In this document: piece after piece, positions 1 through 11,290 of the stretch | Numbering within the stretch: position 1 is the first letter of the stretch | How the letters are laid out: each line of letters opens with the position of its first letter | NCBI RefSeq assembly: GCF_003111605.1 | Contig: NZ_MZGU01000002.1 | Location: forward strand, 62,001 to 126,000 | DNA: 64,000 nucleotides | From: Methanobrevibacter woesei | Lineage (GTDB): Archaea > Methanobacteriota > Methanobacteria > Methanobacteriales > Methanobacteriaceae | Reading direction: 5' to 3' | Notes under the pieces: generated by a model | Databases searched by the model: none | Told to the model about the DNA's origin: nothing | Seen by the model: the letters and a program-made list of their open reading frames with translations, nothing else | Translations under genes and position numbers: made by a program

Positions 1-156
1 ACCTGCAGCTTGTCTTTTAACATAAGGTCTATCACATTTAGGACAAACATGATTTTTTTTCATGTTTTCTTCGATTAATTTTACAGATCTTTTAGCTTTT
101 CTTCCGTATCTTGCACCAAATCTACCTGTAATTCCCACTTTTTTAGTTCTTGCCAT
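1..156 (-). CDS. rpl37ae: Large-subunit ribosomal protein L37Ae (eL43), partial at window edge
   Basis: The first 52 residues of a small basic zinc-ribbon ribosomal protein of the archaeal/eukaryotic large subunit are present; the rest lies beyond base 1. The product begins [20 protein letters not shown] and reaches the first zinc-binding pair, CPKC, before the window ends. The second Cys pair should lie outside. The ATG at 154-156 is preceded by a GGAGAGAA ribosome site. The family is normally about 85-95 residues. The 239 bases upstream, to guaB, are AT-rich and without a gene, and should hold its promoter. Confidence 0.93.
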   Translation of the reverse strand, partial: MARTKKVGITGRFGARYGRKAKRSVKLIEENMKKNHVCPKCDRPYVKRQAAG

Positions 157-395
157 TTAAATTCTCTCCGTTTTATAAAAAATAAATATTATCTTTATGA
201 ATAACAATGCAATTATTAAAAATTACATTTAATAAAATAAATCATAAAATTATCTAATGTAATAATATTATATATACTAATATTTAAAGTTAATGTTTTT
301 TACATCAAAAAACATGCAATTTGATATCAAAAATTATAATAAAAATTTAAAATCAAATCTCATGATTTAAAAAAAGATAAAAGTTAATTAACCAA
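157..395. other. AT-rich intergenic region between guaB and L37Ae
   Basis: This stretch contains no convincing reading frame. It should contain the guaB transcript end and the promoter of the L37Ae gene, both on the minus strand. I see several TATA-like tracts but cannot single one out, and no RNA gene. Confidence 0.5.
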
Positions 396-2617
<2,222 letters not shown>

Positions 2618-2680
2618 GTATTTCCTCCAATAAATATTATTTAAGTTTAAAATATAATAATTTAATATTATTTCTTTATT

Positions 2681-2694
2681 ATTTATATATATTT
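2681..2694 (-). promoter_or_regulatory. TATA box for mfnB-guaB
   Basis: On the minus strand this reads AAATATATATAAAT, a good archaeal TATA element. It lies in the 124-base gap between the LutB-like gene and mfnB. A T-rich stretch just upstream (about 2706-2725) could end the preceding transcript. Inferred from sequence only. Confidence 0.55.
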
Positions 2695-2741
2695 TCCTTA
2701 AATAAGAAAAAAAATAAAAAATCATGATAAAAAAAGAAAAT

Positions 2742-3941
2742 TTAGTAAGGAGAGTCATGATTGGAAATATTTTTCCTAATTTTTCCATGAACCTTAGGAT
2801 AAAATCCTTGAGAATTTGACAACTTCCTTAAGTTTTCAATAATTTCATTTGTTGGAATTGAAACAGGACAATTAAGTGTACATAACCCACATAGAGTGCA
2901 CATAAATAAACCTGAATCATAACAGGTCTCATCATCAGTGATAAATTTACTCATAGCCACTCCACGACCACCTAAATAATTGTTATATCCAAATTCATTA
3001 CCAACAGCATTATAAACAGGACAGTGAACAATACAGTTTCCACAACCAATACACCAGAGACATTCAGACTCAGCTTCACTTCTTCCATTATCTAAAAGAA
3101 TAACAACAACCCTTTCTGCTCCATACATATTTTTAAGAAGTTTTTTCTCAATATCTGCAGTTTTTGAAGGTCCAGAGATAATGTTAACATAAGATGTCAA
3201 ATAATTACCAGTTGCATAAACTGTTTCAAGTTTAGCTATTGAAATTGCATCTTCAAGAGAAGGCACTATTTTATCAATTCCAGCTACAATAATATGCAAA
3301 TCTTTTAGAGAAACTAATGAAATATTGCCTTCATTATGGACTAAAAGAACTGCACCCTCTTCAGCAGCTATAACATTGGCTCCACTTATACCTACAGTGC
3401 AGTTTTCAATGCGGTCAAGGACATCTTTTCTAACAACTTCCATAATCTCACGAGGAATAGGATCCACATCCACATCCATAGATTCATTTACAATATCTGT
3501 AATTTCACCTACATTTAAATGAGATGCAGGACCTGTAGGGTGAACTGGTTTATTATCCGTCTTTTTAAGCTGTAAAATTCTATCTCCCAAATCAGTTTCA
3601 ACAACATCAAATCCTTTATCTGCTAAAAAGGGTTTAAGATTAATTTCACCTAAAGTATTAGATTTAGCTTTAGCAATAGCTTTTGAATTTGAATACTTAA
3701 CTAAATCATAGATTATATTCTGACATTCTTCAGCATCATTAGCACAGAAAACATCAATACCATTTCTCTTAAAAGAATCAATAGCTATCTCCCTTAAGGA
3801 ATCCATATTGTTAATAGAGTTTTCTGCAATTTTTTTAACTCTTTTTTCAAGCCTATCAATTTTAGGAGATTCCAACTTGGAAGAACGGTTTTTAACTGTG
3901 TCAAATGATTTCCTCATTGTTTCCAATTCCTCTTCTTTCAT
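2742..3941 (-). CDS. LutB-like LUD-domain iron-sulfur protein
   Basis: The 399-residue protein has an N-terminal LUD (DUF162) domain at about residues 30-285, then two ferredoxin-type 4Fe-4S motifs, [15 protein letters not shown] (about 293-307) and [12 protein letters not shown]. This is the architecture of LutB/YkgF, a subunit of the lactate-oxidation complex LutABC, but no lactate gene is nearby. In methanogens such proteins may carry electrons for an unidentified 2-hydroxyacid or other oxidoreductase. It overlaps the upstream LutA-like gene by four bases (ATGA), so the two are translationally coupled and probably form a complex. The substrate cannot be told from sequence. Confidence 0.8.
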   Translation of the reverse strand: MKEEELETMRKSFDTVKNRSSKLESPKIDRLEKRVKKIAENSINNMDSLREIAIDSFKRNGIDVFCANDAEECQNIIYDLVKYSNSKAIAKAKSNTLGEINLKPFLADKGFDVVETDLGDRILQLKKTDNKPVHPTGPASHLNVGEITDIVNESMDVDVDPIPREIMEVVRKDVLDRIENCTVGISGANVIAAEEGAVLLVHNEGNISLVSLKDLHIIVAGIDKIVPSLEDAISIAKLETVYATGNYLTSYVNIISGPSKTADIEKKLLKNMYGAERVVVILLDNGRSEAESECLWCIGCGNCIVHCPVYNAVGNEFGYNNYLGGRGVAMSKFITDDETCYDSGLFMCTLCGLCTLNCPVSIPTNEIIENLRKLSNSQGFYPKVHGKIRKNISNHDSPY

Positions 3942-4600
3942 TGAATCCCTCCATATTTAGATAAAAATTCAGTCAAATCTAAAACTTCAATTCCTTTATC
4001 TTCCAGATTTAATTTACAAAAAGGACAGGCTGTAATTAATACTTCAGCACCAGTTTCTTTAGCTTCCTTTATTTTAAAATCAGCCAACTGATTAGCTATT
4101 TCAGGGTATGCTGATTTGACCCCTCCACCAGCACCACAGCAGGTACCTTCTTTTTTAATATGCTCCATCTCACAAAGATTAGCTACTGATTTAATAACAT
4201 CTCTTGGTTCATCAAAAACACCGCAGTGTCTAGCTAAGTGACATGAATCATGATAAGTAACCTTTAAATCAGATCTGTTTAATTTAAGTTTACCTTCATC
4301 AATGAGCTTTTTAAGTAATTGTGAAATATGAATAACTTCTAAACCATAATAATCTTGGGACAATGTTTTATAGCATCCTGCACATGATGTGAGAATAGTT
4401 TCACCCTTAAAATCAGCCATATTTTTTTCCATTTGTTCTTCTGCTTCTTTTTCAAAACCTGTTCTTAAAAGAACAGAACCACAACATTTTTCATCTTCTA
4501 AAATGTGGTAAGAAACACCGGCCAATTTTAATAATTTTTCAGTAGCATCTGCAATACTTGTTTCTCTCTCACGTGCAGTGCAACCTCTAAAATATAACAT
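3938..4600 (-). CDS. LutA/HdrB-like CCG-domain Fe-S protein
   Basis: This 220-residue protein carries two cysteine-rich CCG domains: CCGS with CAGC in the first half (about 40-75), and SCHLARHCG with CCGAGGG in the second half (about 119-160). These motifs bind special Fe-S clusters in HdrB (heterodisulfide reductase), GlpC and LutA. At this size, and paired with a LUD/ferredoxin partner, it is closest to LutA. It is the first gene of a two-gene unit with the LutB-like gene. A thiol-disulfide or hydroxyacid redox role is inferred from the family. Confidence 0.8.
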   Translation of the reverse strand: MLYFRGCTARERETSIADATEKLLKLAGVSYHILEDEKCCGSVLLRTGFEKEAEEQMEKNMADFKGETILTSCAGCYKTLSQDYYGLEVIHISQLLKKLIDEGKLKLNRSDLKVTYHDSCHLARHCGVFDEPRDVIKSVANLCEMEHIKKEGTCCGAGGGVKSAYPEIANQLADFKIKEAKETGAEVLITACPFCKLNLEDKGIEVLDLTEFLSKYGGIQ

Positions 4601-4678
4601 AACAATACACCTAACATTACAAAATATATTTTTTAAACTATATTAAATGCACTTAAAAAATAGAGATTATTAAAAATT

Positions 4679-4700
4679 AATTAAAAAAATAAAAAAATAG
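4679..4700 (-). terminator. T-rich terminator after the DUF2304 gene
   Basis: Directly after the stop at 4702 the minus strand reads two runs of seven T separated by one A, typical of archaeal U-tract termination. It would end the ribC / GT2 / DUF2304 transcript. Confidence 0.5.
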
Positions 4701-4701
4701 T

Positions 4702-5055
4702 TTAATCTTTTTTATTATTGTCTTTTTCAGCAGAAATTTCATTGTTAAGAGCAATTTCTGTAACAATATCTGTCATTTCCTCTTGTAACTTGTCTACTTT
4801 AATATATAATCTAAATACCAAATAGAACAAAACAATAATAGCTACAATAATAAGAAAGTCCAGTCCTCTTGAAATACCGAAAACATTAGCTATGGCTATA
4901 CTTAATTCTGGAACAAATGCAAATATAACAACAAATAACCAGATTAAAATCCAGAATAAGTAAAACATTATTGATTTTTTAAATAATCGGATATAGCATA
5001 AGTATAGGATAGCTATTAATGCAATAAGACTGGCAATAATAGGATATATCATCAT
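4702..5055 (-). CDS. DUF2304 family membrane protein
   Basis: A 117-residue protein with three hydrophobic helices (about 3-22, 29-48, 66-86), then a charged coiled-coil-like tail. DUF2304 proteins are nearly always encoded next to a dolichol-phosphate-type GT2, as here (10 bases downstream of one), and are thought to anchor or assist that enzyme at the membrane. The first of two adjacent ATGs is chosen because an AGGTGAT ribosome site lies six bases before it. The function is inferred from context. Confidence 0.75.
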   Translation of the reverse strand: MMIYPIIASLIALIAILYLCYIRLFKKSIMFYLFWILIWLFVVIFAFVPELSIAIANVFGISRGLDFLIIVAIIVLFYLVFRLYIKVDKLQEEMTDIVTEIALNNEISAEKDNNKKD

Positions 5056-5065
5056 TTTTTATCAC

Positions 5066-5782
5066 CTATTCAAATAGTACTTCTTTAAGCATTCTAAACA
5101 TGATTTTTAATCCAACAATAGCATTAGTACCCTTAGCTTGAGTTTCAGGAGTGTATATTGTAGTAATAGTAACTTCTTTTAATTTAATTTTATTCTCTTT
5201 AAACTGTCTTAAAAACTCAGAAGCAATAATATAACCTCTGGCACGAATATCTACTTTATTTAAAGTATCTATTGTAAATGCCCTGAATCCAGTCTGTGAA
5301 TCAGAAACATTAACCCGATAAAATATTCTTGTTAAGAAATTCATTATATTATTTGCAAAACTTTTAGAAAAAGGCATGTCTTTAAAGGGACGAACTCCAA
5401 TAACAGCATCAGCTTCTCCTTTAATCAATGGTTCACATACTTTATCAATATCTTCAATAGCATGCTGACCATCAGCATCCATATTAACAATATACTTTGG
5501 ATTATGTCTTTTTACAGCTTCCAGACCTGTTCTAATAGCTGCACCCATCCCCTGGTTAATAATATGATTTAAAATGAAAATATTTTTAGGATATCTGTTC
5601 TGAGACTCAATAAGCTTTTCTAAAGTTTTATCTTCAGATCCGTCATTTACAATAATCATTCTGTATCCGAGCTTAGCTATTTCTTCAATAACTGCCTGAA
5701 CTCTGGTTTCTTCATTATATGCTGGAATTACCATAAATGTATGTTCTTTATCCTCTTTAGACATTTTAAATTTATTATCCAT
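5066..5782 (-). CDS. GT2 glycosyltransferase, dolichyl-phosphate sugar synthase type
   Basis: A 238-residue GT-A fold enzyme of the DPM1/DPG synthase group, which moves a sugar from a nucleotide donor to a polyprenyl phosphate on the cytoplasmic face of the membrane. The nucleotide-binding start MVIPAYNEE, NDGSEDKT and the metal-binding NMDADGQH motif (about residues 99-106) are intact, as is the SDSQTGFRAF segment. No long C-terminal membrane part is present, so DUF2304 (next gene) may anchor it. It sits between ribC and DUF2304 with gaps of 10-11 bases. A related enzyme is encoded at 16871-17554. The sugar is unknown. Confidence 0.88.
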   Translation of the reverse strand: MDNKFKMSKEDKEHTFMVIPAYNEETRVQAVIEEIAKLGYRMIIVNDGSEDKTLEKLIESQNRYPKNIFILNHIINQGMGAAIRTGLEAVKRHNPKYIVNMDADGQHAIEDIDKVCEPLIKGEADAVIGVRPFKDMPFSKSFANNIMNFLTRIFYRVNVSDSQTGFRAFTIDTLNKVDIRARGYIIASEFLRQFKENKIKLKEVTITTIYTPETQAKGTNAIVGLKIMFRMLKEVLFE

Positions 5783-5793
5783 AACTACACCAA

Positions 5794-6252
<459 letters not shown>

Positions 6253-6313
6253 TTATAAACCATCCATTATTAATCATTTAATAATAAATGTATAATCATT
6301 TTAATATATAAAA

Positions 6314-7150
6314 TCATTTAATTAATTTTAAAAATGTTTCATATCCTTCTTCAATTGTTAAAGGATACTTCCCATTAAATGATATATCATCAGATTCAGA
6401 TTCGATTTTTTTGAAAAAATTAGCTATAATCGGTAAATCAAGATTTGCTTTGTCAATAAGCACTTTATTTGAAAATATGTCTCTAGCAGTTCCATCACCA
6501 ATTATTTCCCCTTCATGTAAGACATATACCCTATTAGCATACTGAGGCACTAAGTCTACATCATGAGTAGATATTATAATTGTAATTCCCTGCTCATTAA
6601 GTTCCTTTAAAAGATTAATTATCTTAGAAGCACCTTTAGGGTCAAGACCTGCTGTAGGTTCATCAAATACCATGATTTCAGGTTTCATTGCAAGTATTCC
6701 TGCAATAGCTACTCTTTTTTTCTGACCTCCACTAAGGTGGTGTGGTGCTTTTTTCTCAAATCCTGCCATTCCAACTCTTTCAAGTGCTTCATGAACTCTT
6801 TTCTGCACTTCTTCCATTGGCAGTTTCAGATTTAAAGGTCCAAAGGCAACATCTTCCTCTACACTTGGTGCAAATATCTGATCATCAGGATTTTGAAATA
6901 CAAGACCTACTTTCTGTCTAAATTTTATTAAGGATTTTTTATCATATTTTAGCTTTTCCCCATCAATTATGATTTCACCATTGTCTGGTCTTAAAATACC
7001 ATTAAAATGAAGAAACAGAGTTGATTTACCTGCACCATTTTTTCCAAGTAAAGCTACAATATCCCCTTTATCCACTTTTAGATTAACATTATTTAATGCT
7101 TCAGTACCATCATCATAAGAAAAAGTAATATTTCTTGCTTCCAACATCAT
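6314..7150 (-). CDS. cbiO: Cobalt ECF transporter ATPase CbiO
   Basis: The ATPase of the CbiMNQO energy-coupling-factor transporter for Co2+. The 278-residue protein has Walker A GKNGAGKST (about 37-45), the signature LSGGQKKRVAIAG, Walker B IMVFDEPTAGLD and the switch histidine in ISTHD, so it should be active. It starts 8 bases after cbiQ. The first of two ATGs is used because AGAGGT lies five bases upstream. Cobalt feeds corrinoid synthesis for the methyltransferases of methanogenesis, and cbiP lies at the other end of the window. Confidence 0.94.
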   Translation of the reverse strand: MMLEARNITFSYDDGTEALNNVNLKVDKGDIVALLGKNGAGKSTLFLHFNGILRPDNGEIIIDGEKLKYDKKSLIKFRQKVGLVFQNPDDQIFAPSVEEDVAFGPLNLKLPMEEVQKRVHEALERVGMAGFEKKAPHHLSGGQKKRVAIAGILAMKPEIMVFDEPTAGLDPKGASKIINLLKELNEQGITIIISTHDVDLVPQYANRVYVLHEGEIIGDGTARDIFSNKVLIDKANLDLPIIANFFKKIESESDDISFNGKYPLTIEEGYETFLKLIK

Positions 7151-7158
7151 TTATACCT

Positions 7159-7845
7159 CTATTTTACCGGTTCATAGACAGGTAATTCTCCATCATAACC
7201 TCTTGAGTCAAGAGAACACTGTAATGTTTCACTTTTTTCTAATGATTTTAAAAACATGTTTACTCCAAGTGAACTTAATGAATTAACAGAAGTTTTATAA
7301 TCAACATAACCTAATCTTGTTTCTTGAGCTTTTTTCATAGTGTCTACCTGATTTAAAAAGATAAATATTGTATTATACATTAATAATGCAATTTCAATTA
7401 ATGTTTTTGGAACTTTAGCTTTTCTAAGAGAGTATAAAATATTAGCTATTGGTGTTGTTAGTGCTAAAAATCCTAAACATGAAAAACATCCAAATACTCT
7501 GAAGAATGTGTGAATAGCTAAGTTTAGGGAATCTTCTCTAACAGCAATTCCAAATATTCCAGTATTATAAACTATTTCACCATTTCCAAAAAAGAACATT
7601 AAAAATAAACAGGTTATAAATGTGAATAAAAAAGGTATTGTAATGAATTTTAAGTAGTTTTTAATAGAAATCCCTGCAACTGCCATTATTAAAATAGCCA
7701 TTAGAAGGAAAATAAAGCAATCAAGATATAGATTATCAAAAAATAAAGTGATTATCATTGCAACAACAGCAAAAATCATTTTAAAATCTGTATTTACAAA
7801 TGATAATTTATTGTTGTGAGAAATATAATCTATATCAAATTTCAT
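7159..7845 (-). CDS. cbiQ: Cobalt ECF transporter transmembrane protein CbiQ
   Basis: The T component of the CbiMNQO transporter, 228 residues with about five to six membrane helices. It has the family coupling motif near the C-terminus (LQCSLDSRGYDGE, about 210-222), which contacts CbiO. I use the ATG at 7845 (MKFDIDYISHNNKL), which follows an AGAGGTTTG ribosome site, rather than an upstream in-frame start ten codons earlier. A 133-base gap with a long T-run separates it from cbiN, so cbiQO may have its own promoter or depend on read-through. Confidence 0.92.
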   Translation of the reverse strand: MKFDIDYISHNNKLSFVNTDFKMIFAVVAMIITLFFDNLYLDCFIFLLMAILIMAVAGISIKNYLKFITIPFLFTFITCLFLMFFFGNGEIVYNTGIFGIAVREDSLNLAIHTFFRVFGCFSCLGFLALTTPIANILYSLRKAKVPKTLIEIALLMYNTIFIFLNQVDTMKKAQETRLGYVDYKTSVNSLSSLGVNMFLKSLEKSETLQCSLDSRGYDGELPVYEPVK

Positions 7846-7929
7846 AAAATTCAAACCTCTTTTAATTATATACAACTAAAGATTATATAAATATTTTGAT
7901 AATAAATAAAGTTTACTTGAATAAAAAAT

Positions 7930-7978
7930 TTTTAAAATAAAAGAAACTTTAAAAAAAATAAAAAAAAAATAAAAAAAA
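7930..7978 (-). terminator. Long T-run between cbiMN and cbiQO
   Basis: On the minus strand, just after the cbiN stop, three runs of eight or nine T occur almost back to back. This is the strongest U-tract in the window and lies inside what would otherwise be a single four-gene operon. It probably attenuates or ends the cbiMN transcript. Confidence 0.55.
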
Positions 7979-8275
7979 TTATTTATTTTCAGATTTGCCT
8001 CTCCAGTATCCAAAGAAGTAACCTACAATTAAAGCACCGATAGCTGCTTGAAGGGCAAATAATAGTGATTCTATTTCACCGCTTGGTGGCTCCCATATTG
8101 AGGAAAACCACGGTTCAAAACCAGTTTCTTCAATTGCTTCACCAGCAGCACCATCAGCACCACCAAAGTATCCATCATCTTCACCAAGTCCATTATACAT
8201 AGCTAATGGAGCAATGAAGATTATTGCAACAATTACAAGTAAAATTATTGTTGTTTTAGTATCCATATTAAACAC
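7979..8275 (-). CDS. cbiN: Cobalt transport protein CbiN
   Basis: The small membrane subunit of CbiMNQO, which helps load cobalt into CbiM. The 98-residue protein has two membrane helices (about 9-27 and 66-86) with an acidic, glycine-rich extracellular loop between them, as in the family. It begins five bases after the cbiM stop and is certainly co-transcribed with it. Confidence 0.92.
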   Translation of the reverse strand: MFNMDTKTTIILLVIVAIIFIAPLAMYNGLGEDDGYFGGADGAAGEAIEETGFEPWFSSIWEPPSGEIESLLFALQAAIGALIVGYFFGYWRGKSENK

Positions 8276-8280
8276 CTTAA

Positions 8281-8955
8281 TTATATTGTAGATTCCTCTT
8301 TTCTTCCTAAAGAGCCTAACTTTTCAAGTAATTTAGGTTTATATTGTTTTAATTTATCCCATATGATTGCAGTTAATATTCCTTCACCAATAGCTAATGG
8401 AATTTGAGTAACAGCAAAGATTACTAAAAAATTAGCTAAAGATGCACCAAATGTTGGAGTAGGGAAAGCTAATGCTAATTCAAAAGAGGTTGCAACATAA
8501 GTTAAAAGATCTCCAAAGAATGCAGCGAAGAAAATTGCAATTGTAGAGGATATGTTATTTTTAACTAAAAATTTATATACAATCCAAGCTACAAATGGTC
8601 CAACAATACCCATAGAGAACACATTAGCTCCCAAAGTTGTTAAACCACCATGAGCAAGCAATAAAGCCTGGAAAAGTAAAACAATAGTAGCTAATACTGC
8701 AGCAGCAGCTGGACCAAAAATAGCTGCACTTAATCCATTACCTGTAGGATGTGAACAGCTTCCAGTAACAGAAGGAAGTTTTAAAGAGGATAAAACAAAC
8801 ATGAATGCTCCACTAACAGCTAATAATGCAGTTGATTCAGGAGTTTCTTCACGTGTTTTCTTTATTTGATAAATTCCATATACAATTACTGGTATTGATA
8901 TAATATACCAAACAATACACCATTCCAAAGGTAAATATCCTTCCATAATATGCAT
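8281..8955 (-). CDS. cbiM: Cobalt ECF transporter substrate-binding protein CbiM
   Basis: The S component that binds Co2+. The 224-residue protein starts MHIMEGYLP, where the N-terminal Met-His residues coordinate the metal after processing, and has the conserved [12 protein letters not shown] segment and about six membrane helices. It is the first gene of cbiMN, divergent from pyrF. A 9-bp inverted repeat in the shared upstream region could be the operator of a metal-responsive regulator. No cobalamin riboswitch is seen, as expected in archaea. Confidence 0.94.
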   Translation of the reverse strand: MHIMEGYLPLEWCIVWYIISIPVIVYGIYQIKKTREETPESTALLAVSGAFMFVLSSLKLPSVTGSCSHPTGNGLSAAIFGPAAAAVLATIVLLFQALLLAHGGLTTLGANVFSMGIVGPFVAWIVYKFLVKNNISSTIAIFFAAFFGDLLTYVATSFELALAFPTPTFGASLANFLVIFAVTQIPLAIGEGILTAIIWDKLKQYKPKLLEKLGSLGRKEESTI

Positions 8956-9022
8956 AAAATCATTCCATATTTAATTATTATTTAATAAGAATCAATTAAT
9001 TTTAATTATGAAGAGTATTAAT

Positions 9023-9057
9023 TAAAGTTAAATTGATATTTAGTAATCTTAACTTTA
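9023..9057. promoter_or_regulatory. Inverted repeat (candidate operator) between cbiM and pyrF
   Basis: TAAAGTTAA at 9023-9031 and its exact reverse complement TTAACTTTA at 9049-9057 are separated by 17 bases. The arm spacing suits a dimeric or tetrameric DNA-binding protein; NikR-type metal regulators bind similarly spaced dyads. The right arm touches the pyrF TATA box. The regulator is not identified. Confidence 0.4.
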
Positions 9058-9060
9058 TAG

Positions 9061-9069
9061 TATATAAAG
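9061..9069 (+). promoter_or_regulatory. TATA box for pyrF
   Basis: TATATAAAG lies 77 bases upstream of the pyrF ATG, implying a transcript start near 9090 and a leader of about 55 bases. A GGAG ribosome site is present before the ATG. Confidence 0.55.
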
Positions 9070-9145
9070 GTTGTGCATAGTAAAAATTTTATTAAATAAA
9101 CACTAAAAATAAAAATATATATTAAAAACTCATGAGGAGTTCCAA

Positions 9146-9790
9146 ATGAAAGTAAAAAACAATATTATTTTAGCATTAGATGTAATGAACATGAAAGAAG
9201 CTACAGAAATTTGTGAAAAACTTGAAAAGGATTTAGATACTATAAAAATAGGTTATCCACTTACATTAGCTGAAGGACTTGAAGCAGTATCTGAAATTAA
9301 AGAAACATTTAATTTTAAAGTAATTTGTGATTATAAAGTAGCTGACATCCCAGCAACTAACTCAAAAATATGTAATCAAACTTTTAAAGCCGGCGCTGAT
9401 GCTATAATCTGTCATGGATTTGTAGGCCAAGACAGTGTACAGGCATGTGCAGATGAAGCTGGAGAATTCAATGCAGAAGTATTTCTTTTAACTGAAATGT
9501 CACATCCAGGTGCAAAATTATTCTTACAGGAAAATGCTGATGCAATTGCAAAAATGGGTGTTGATATGGGAATTAAAAACTATGTTGCACCTGCTACAAG
9601 AATCAATAGATTAAAAGAAATAAGAGAAATAGTTGGAAAAGATGCATTTATCATCTCCCCCGGTGTTGGAAAACAGGGAGGAGATGTAAAAGAGACTTTA
9701 ACCTATGCAAATGCTGCAATTATAGGAAGATCAATCTATGAATCAGATGATTCTCAAAAAGCATTAAAAGATTTCATAAGTTTAATTTAA
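9146..9790 (+). CDS. pyrF: Orotidine-5'-phosphate decarboxylase
   Basis: PyrF makes UMP from OMP, the last step of pyrimidine nucleotide synthesis. The 214-residue TIM barrel is of archaeal size. The active-site motif appears as VICDYKVADIPATN (about residues 58-71), the DxKxxDIP signature, and the phosphate-binding ISPGVGKQGGD is near 170-180. Its last nine bases overlap the 3' end of the convergent membrane-protein gene. Confidence 0.95.
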   Translation: MKVKNNIILALDVMNMKEATEICEKLEKDLDTIKIGYPLTLAEGLEAVSEIKETFNFKVICDYKVADIPATNSKICNQTFKAGADAIICHGFVGQDSVQACADEAGEFNAEVFLLTEMSHPGAKLFLQENADAIAKMGVDMGIKNYVAPATRINRLKEIREIVGKDAFIISPGVGKQGGDVKETLTYANAAIIGRSIYESDDSQKALKDFISLI

Positions 9791-10309
9791 TCTAGCATAA
9801 ACAAGTCCAGCAAGTTCATAGCTTAATTCAAATAATAAGAACAATAGAAATACTTCAAATCCAAAAGCTCCAAAAAGAGCCAAAAGAAGTATTACAACTT
9901 TCATTACACATCTATATTCAAAAAATAGATTAACATACTTATTATTTGTTATTGAGCCTATTTTTTCATGGCCAATTTCATCCAATAATGCTGAAATCAT
10001 AGCTATTATTAAAACAGCAATACTTAACTCTGGAATACCACATATTATACAGATTAATACATAAACAATTAATGTTGCAATGTGGTGTTTCCCATCTACT
10101 TTTAAAGCCAATAGATTTCCAATTAAAATAGCTATAAAAATATATGCTGAACCTGCATCCCAAATAGTGGCCAATGCAGACGCAACAGCACAGACAATTC
10201 CAAATATGATAGCTAATTTATTATTATGGCCTACATCAAAGTAGTCATCTGAATATTTCATTGAAAATCCAGATAAAATAAATAAAATAGCTAAAACAAC
10301 AAAGTTCAT
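9782..10309 (-). CDS. Conserved integral membrane protein, function unknown
   Basis: A 175-residue, very hydrophobic protein with about five or six predicted helices and two acidic, family-like spots (KYSDDYFD and ALLDEIGHEK). I do not recognise a characterised family. The ATG directly abuts the stop of the deoxyhypusine synthase gene (TAGATG), so translation should be coupled. The 3' end overlaps pyrF on the other strand by nine bases. The KYSDDYFD and DEIGHEK acidic groups inside a membrane bundle could suit a lipid-modifying enzyme or transporter, but nothing shows this directly. Confidence 0.8.
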   Translation of the reverse strand: MNFVVLAILFILSGFSMKYSDDYFDVGHNNKLAIIFGIVCAVASALATIWDAGSAYIFIAILIGNLLALKVDGKHHIATLIVYVLICIICGIPELSIAVLIIAMISALLDEIGHEKIGSITNNKYVNLFFEYRCVMKVVILLLALFGAFGFEVFLLFLLFELSYELAGLVYARLN

Positions 10310-11233
10310 CTAATCACTGTCTAATTTATCTAAAGCACCTGCTAATATTAATGGGAATATAACAGTTACATCACCAATAACAGTTGCCAAATCAGAACCG
10401 CATTTTGCTTTGGACCAGGATTTTGCCTCTTCAAGAGGAGCTCCACTTAAACTTCCAGTTTCCGGCCTATCCATAGTGATTTGAATAGCCATATCAAGTC
10501 CACCTTTAAGTAAATTGGAAGCTAAAGTGTAATGTTTTGTTAATCCTCCACCAAGAAGTATTCCACCTACTTTTTCACTGTTAAATACAATATCCGAAAG
10601 ATAATGCATATCTTTAACAGCATCTACAGTAAAATCATGATCTTGGTTAAACATCCATAGCTGAAGACCAAACATGCTGTCAATAAGTCCAGGTGCAAAA
10701 ATAGGAACATTATTACGTGCAGCATTAGCTAAAATAGAATTTTCATCATCAATTAAAAGACCAACTTCATATAATAGCTCCTGAATTGATACTACTTTCT
10801 TTTCACTAGCTATTTTTTCAAATATTTTGGTAATTTCCTTTTCAAATATTTCAAAATCCTCAGAACTTGTATAAACATCAGCTATTCTTCCAATACCCTG
10901 AGAATTTAGTTCTTCATCATCTCCACCGACATCACGATAATGAGAACCACCAAAGCTTTCAAGTAAATCATGAGTTATGTTAGCCCCACTTGATACAATT
11001 AAGTTAACCTGTCCATTTTTAATCATATCAGAAATTACAAATCTTAATCCTCCAGGTACAAGGGGACCACCTAAACTCATAAAAACATTTGTATCTTCAT
11101 CAGCTATCATTTTTGCAAGTAAATTACATGCTCTGGAAACTCTACCTGACCCTAATACTCCAGAACCGTCAAATTCTTCTATTAATTCACTTACTTTCAT
11201 ATCTTTTTTAATTTTAATCTGGTTTACTTTCAT
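10310..11233 (-). CDS. dys: Deoxyhypusine synthase
   Basis: The enzyme moves the aminobutyl group of spermidine to a lysine of translation factor aIF5A, using NAD+, the first step of (deoxy)hypusine formation. The 307-residue protein has the Rossmann-like fold with SSGANITHDLLES (about 80-92), the GGGLTKHYTLASNLLKGG segment carrying the lysine region, and the spermidine-site QITMDRPETGSLSGAPLEEA stretch. It is followed without a gap by the membrane-protein gene. Confidence 0.95.
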   Translation of the reverse strand: MKVNQIKIKKDMKVSELIEEFDGSGVLGSGRVSRACNLLAKMIADEDTNVFMSLGGPLVPGGLRFVISDMIKNGQVNLIVSSGANITHDLLESFGGSHYRDVGGDDEELNSQGIGRIADVYTSSEDFEIFEKEITKIFEKIASEKKVVSIQELLYEVGLLIDDENSILANAARNNVPIFAPGLIDSMFGLQLWMFNQDHDFTVDAVKDMHYLSDIVFNSEKVGGILLGGGLTKHYTLASNLLKGGLDMAIQITMDRPETGSLSGAPLEEAKSWSKAKCGSDLATVIGDVTVIFPLILAGALDKLDSD

Positions 11234-11290
11234 GAAATCACTTGAGAAATAAATATAATTAAATAAAAATTAGAATAGGCAGGAAAAAAG

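Noticed and set aside
2618-2788. 57-codon N-terminal extension of mfnB
   Set aside because: Hydrophobic, low-complexity translation across the promoter and TATA box; the family start and ribosome site lie at 2617.
10977-11252. Plus-strand open frame over the deoxyhypusine synthase gene
   Set aside because: It is the antisense shadow of a conserved enzyme and has no independent support.
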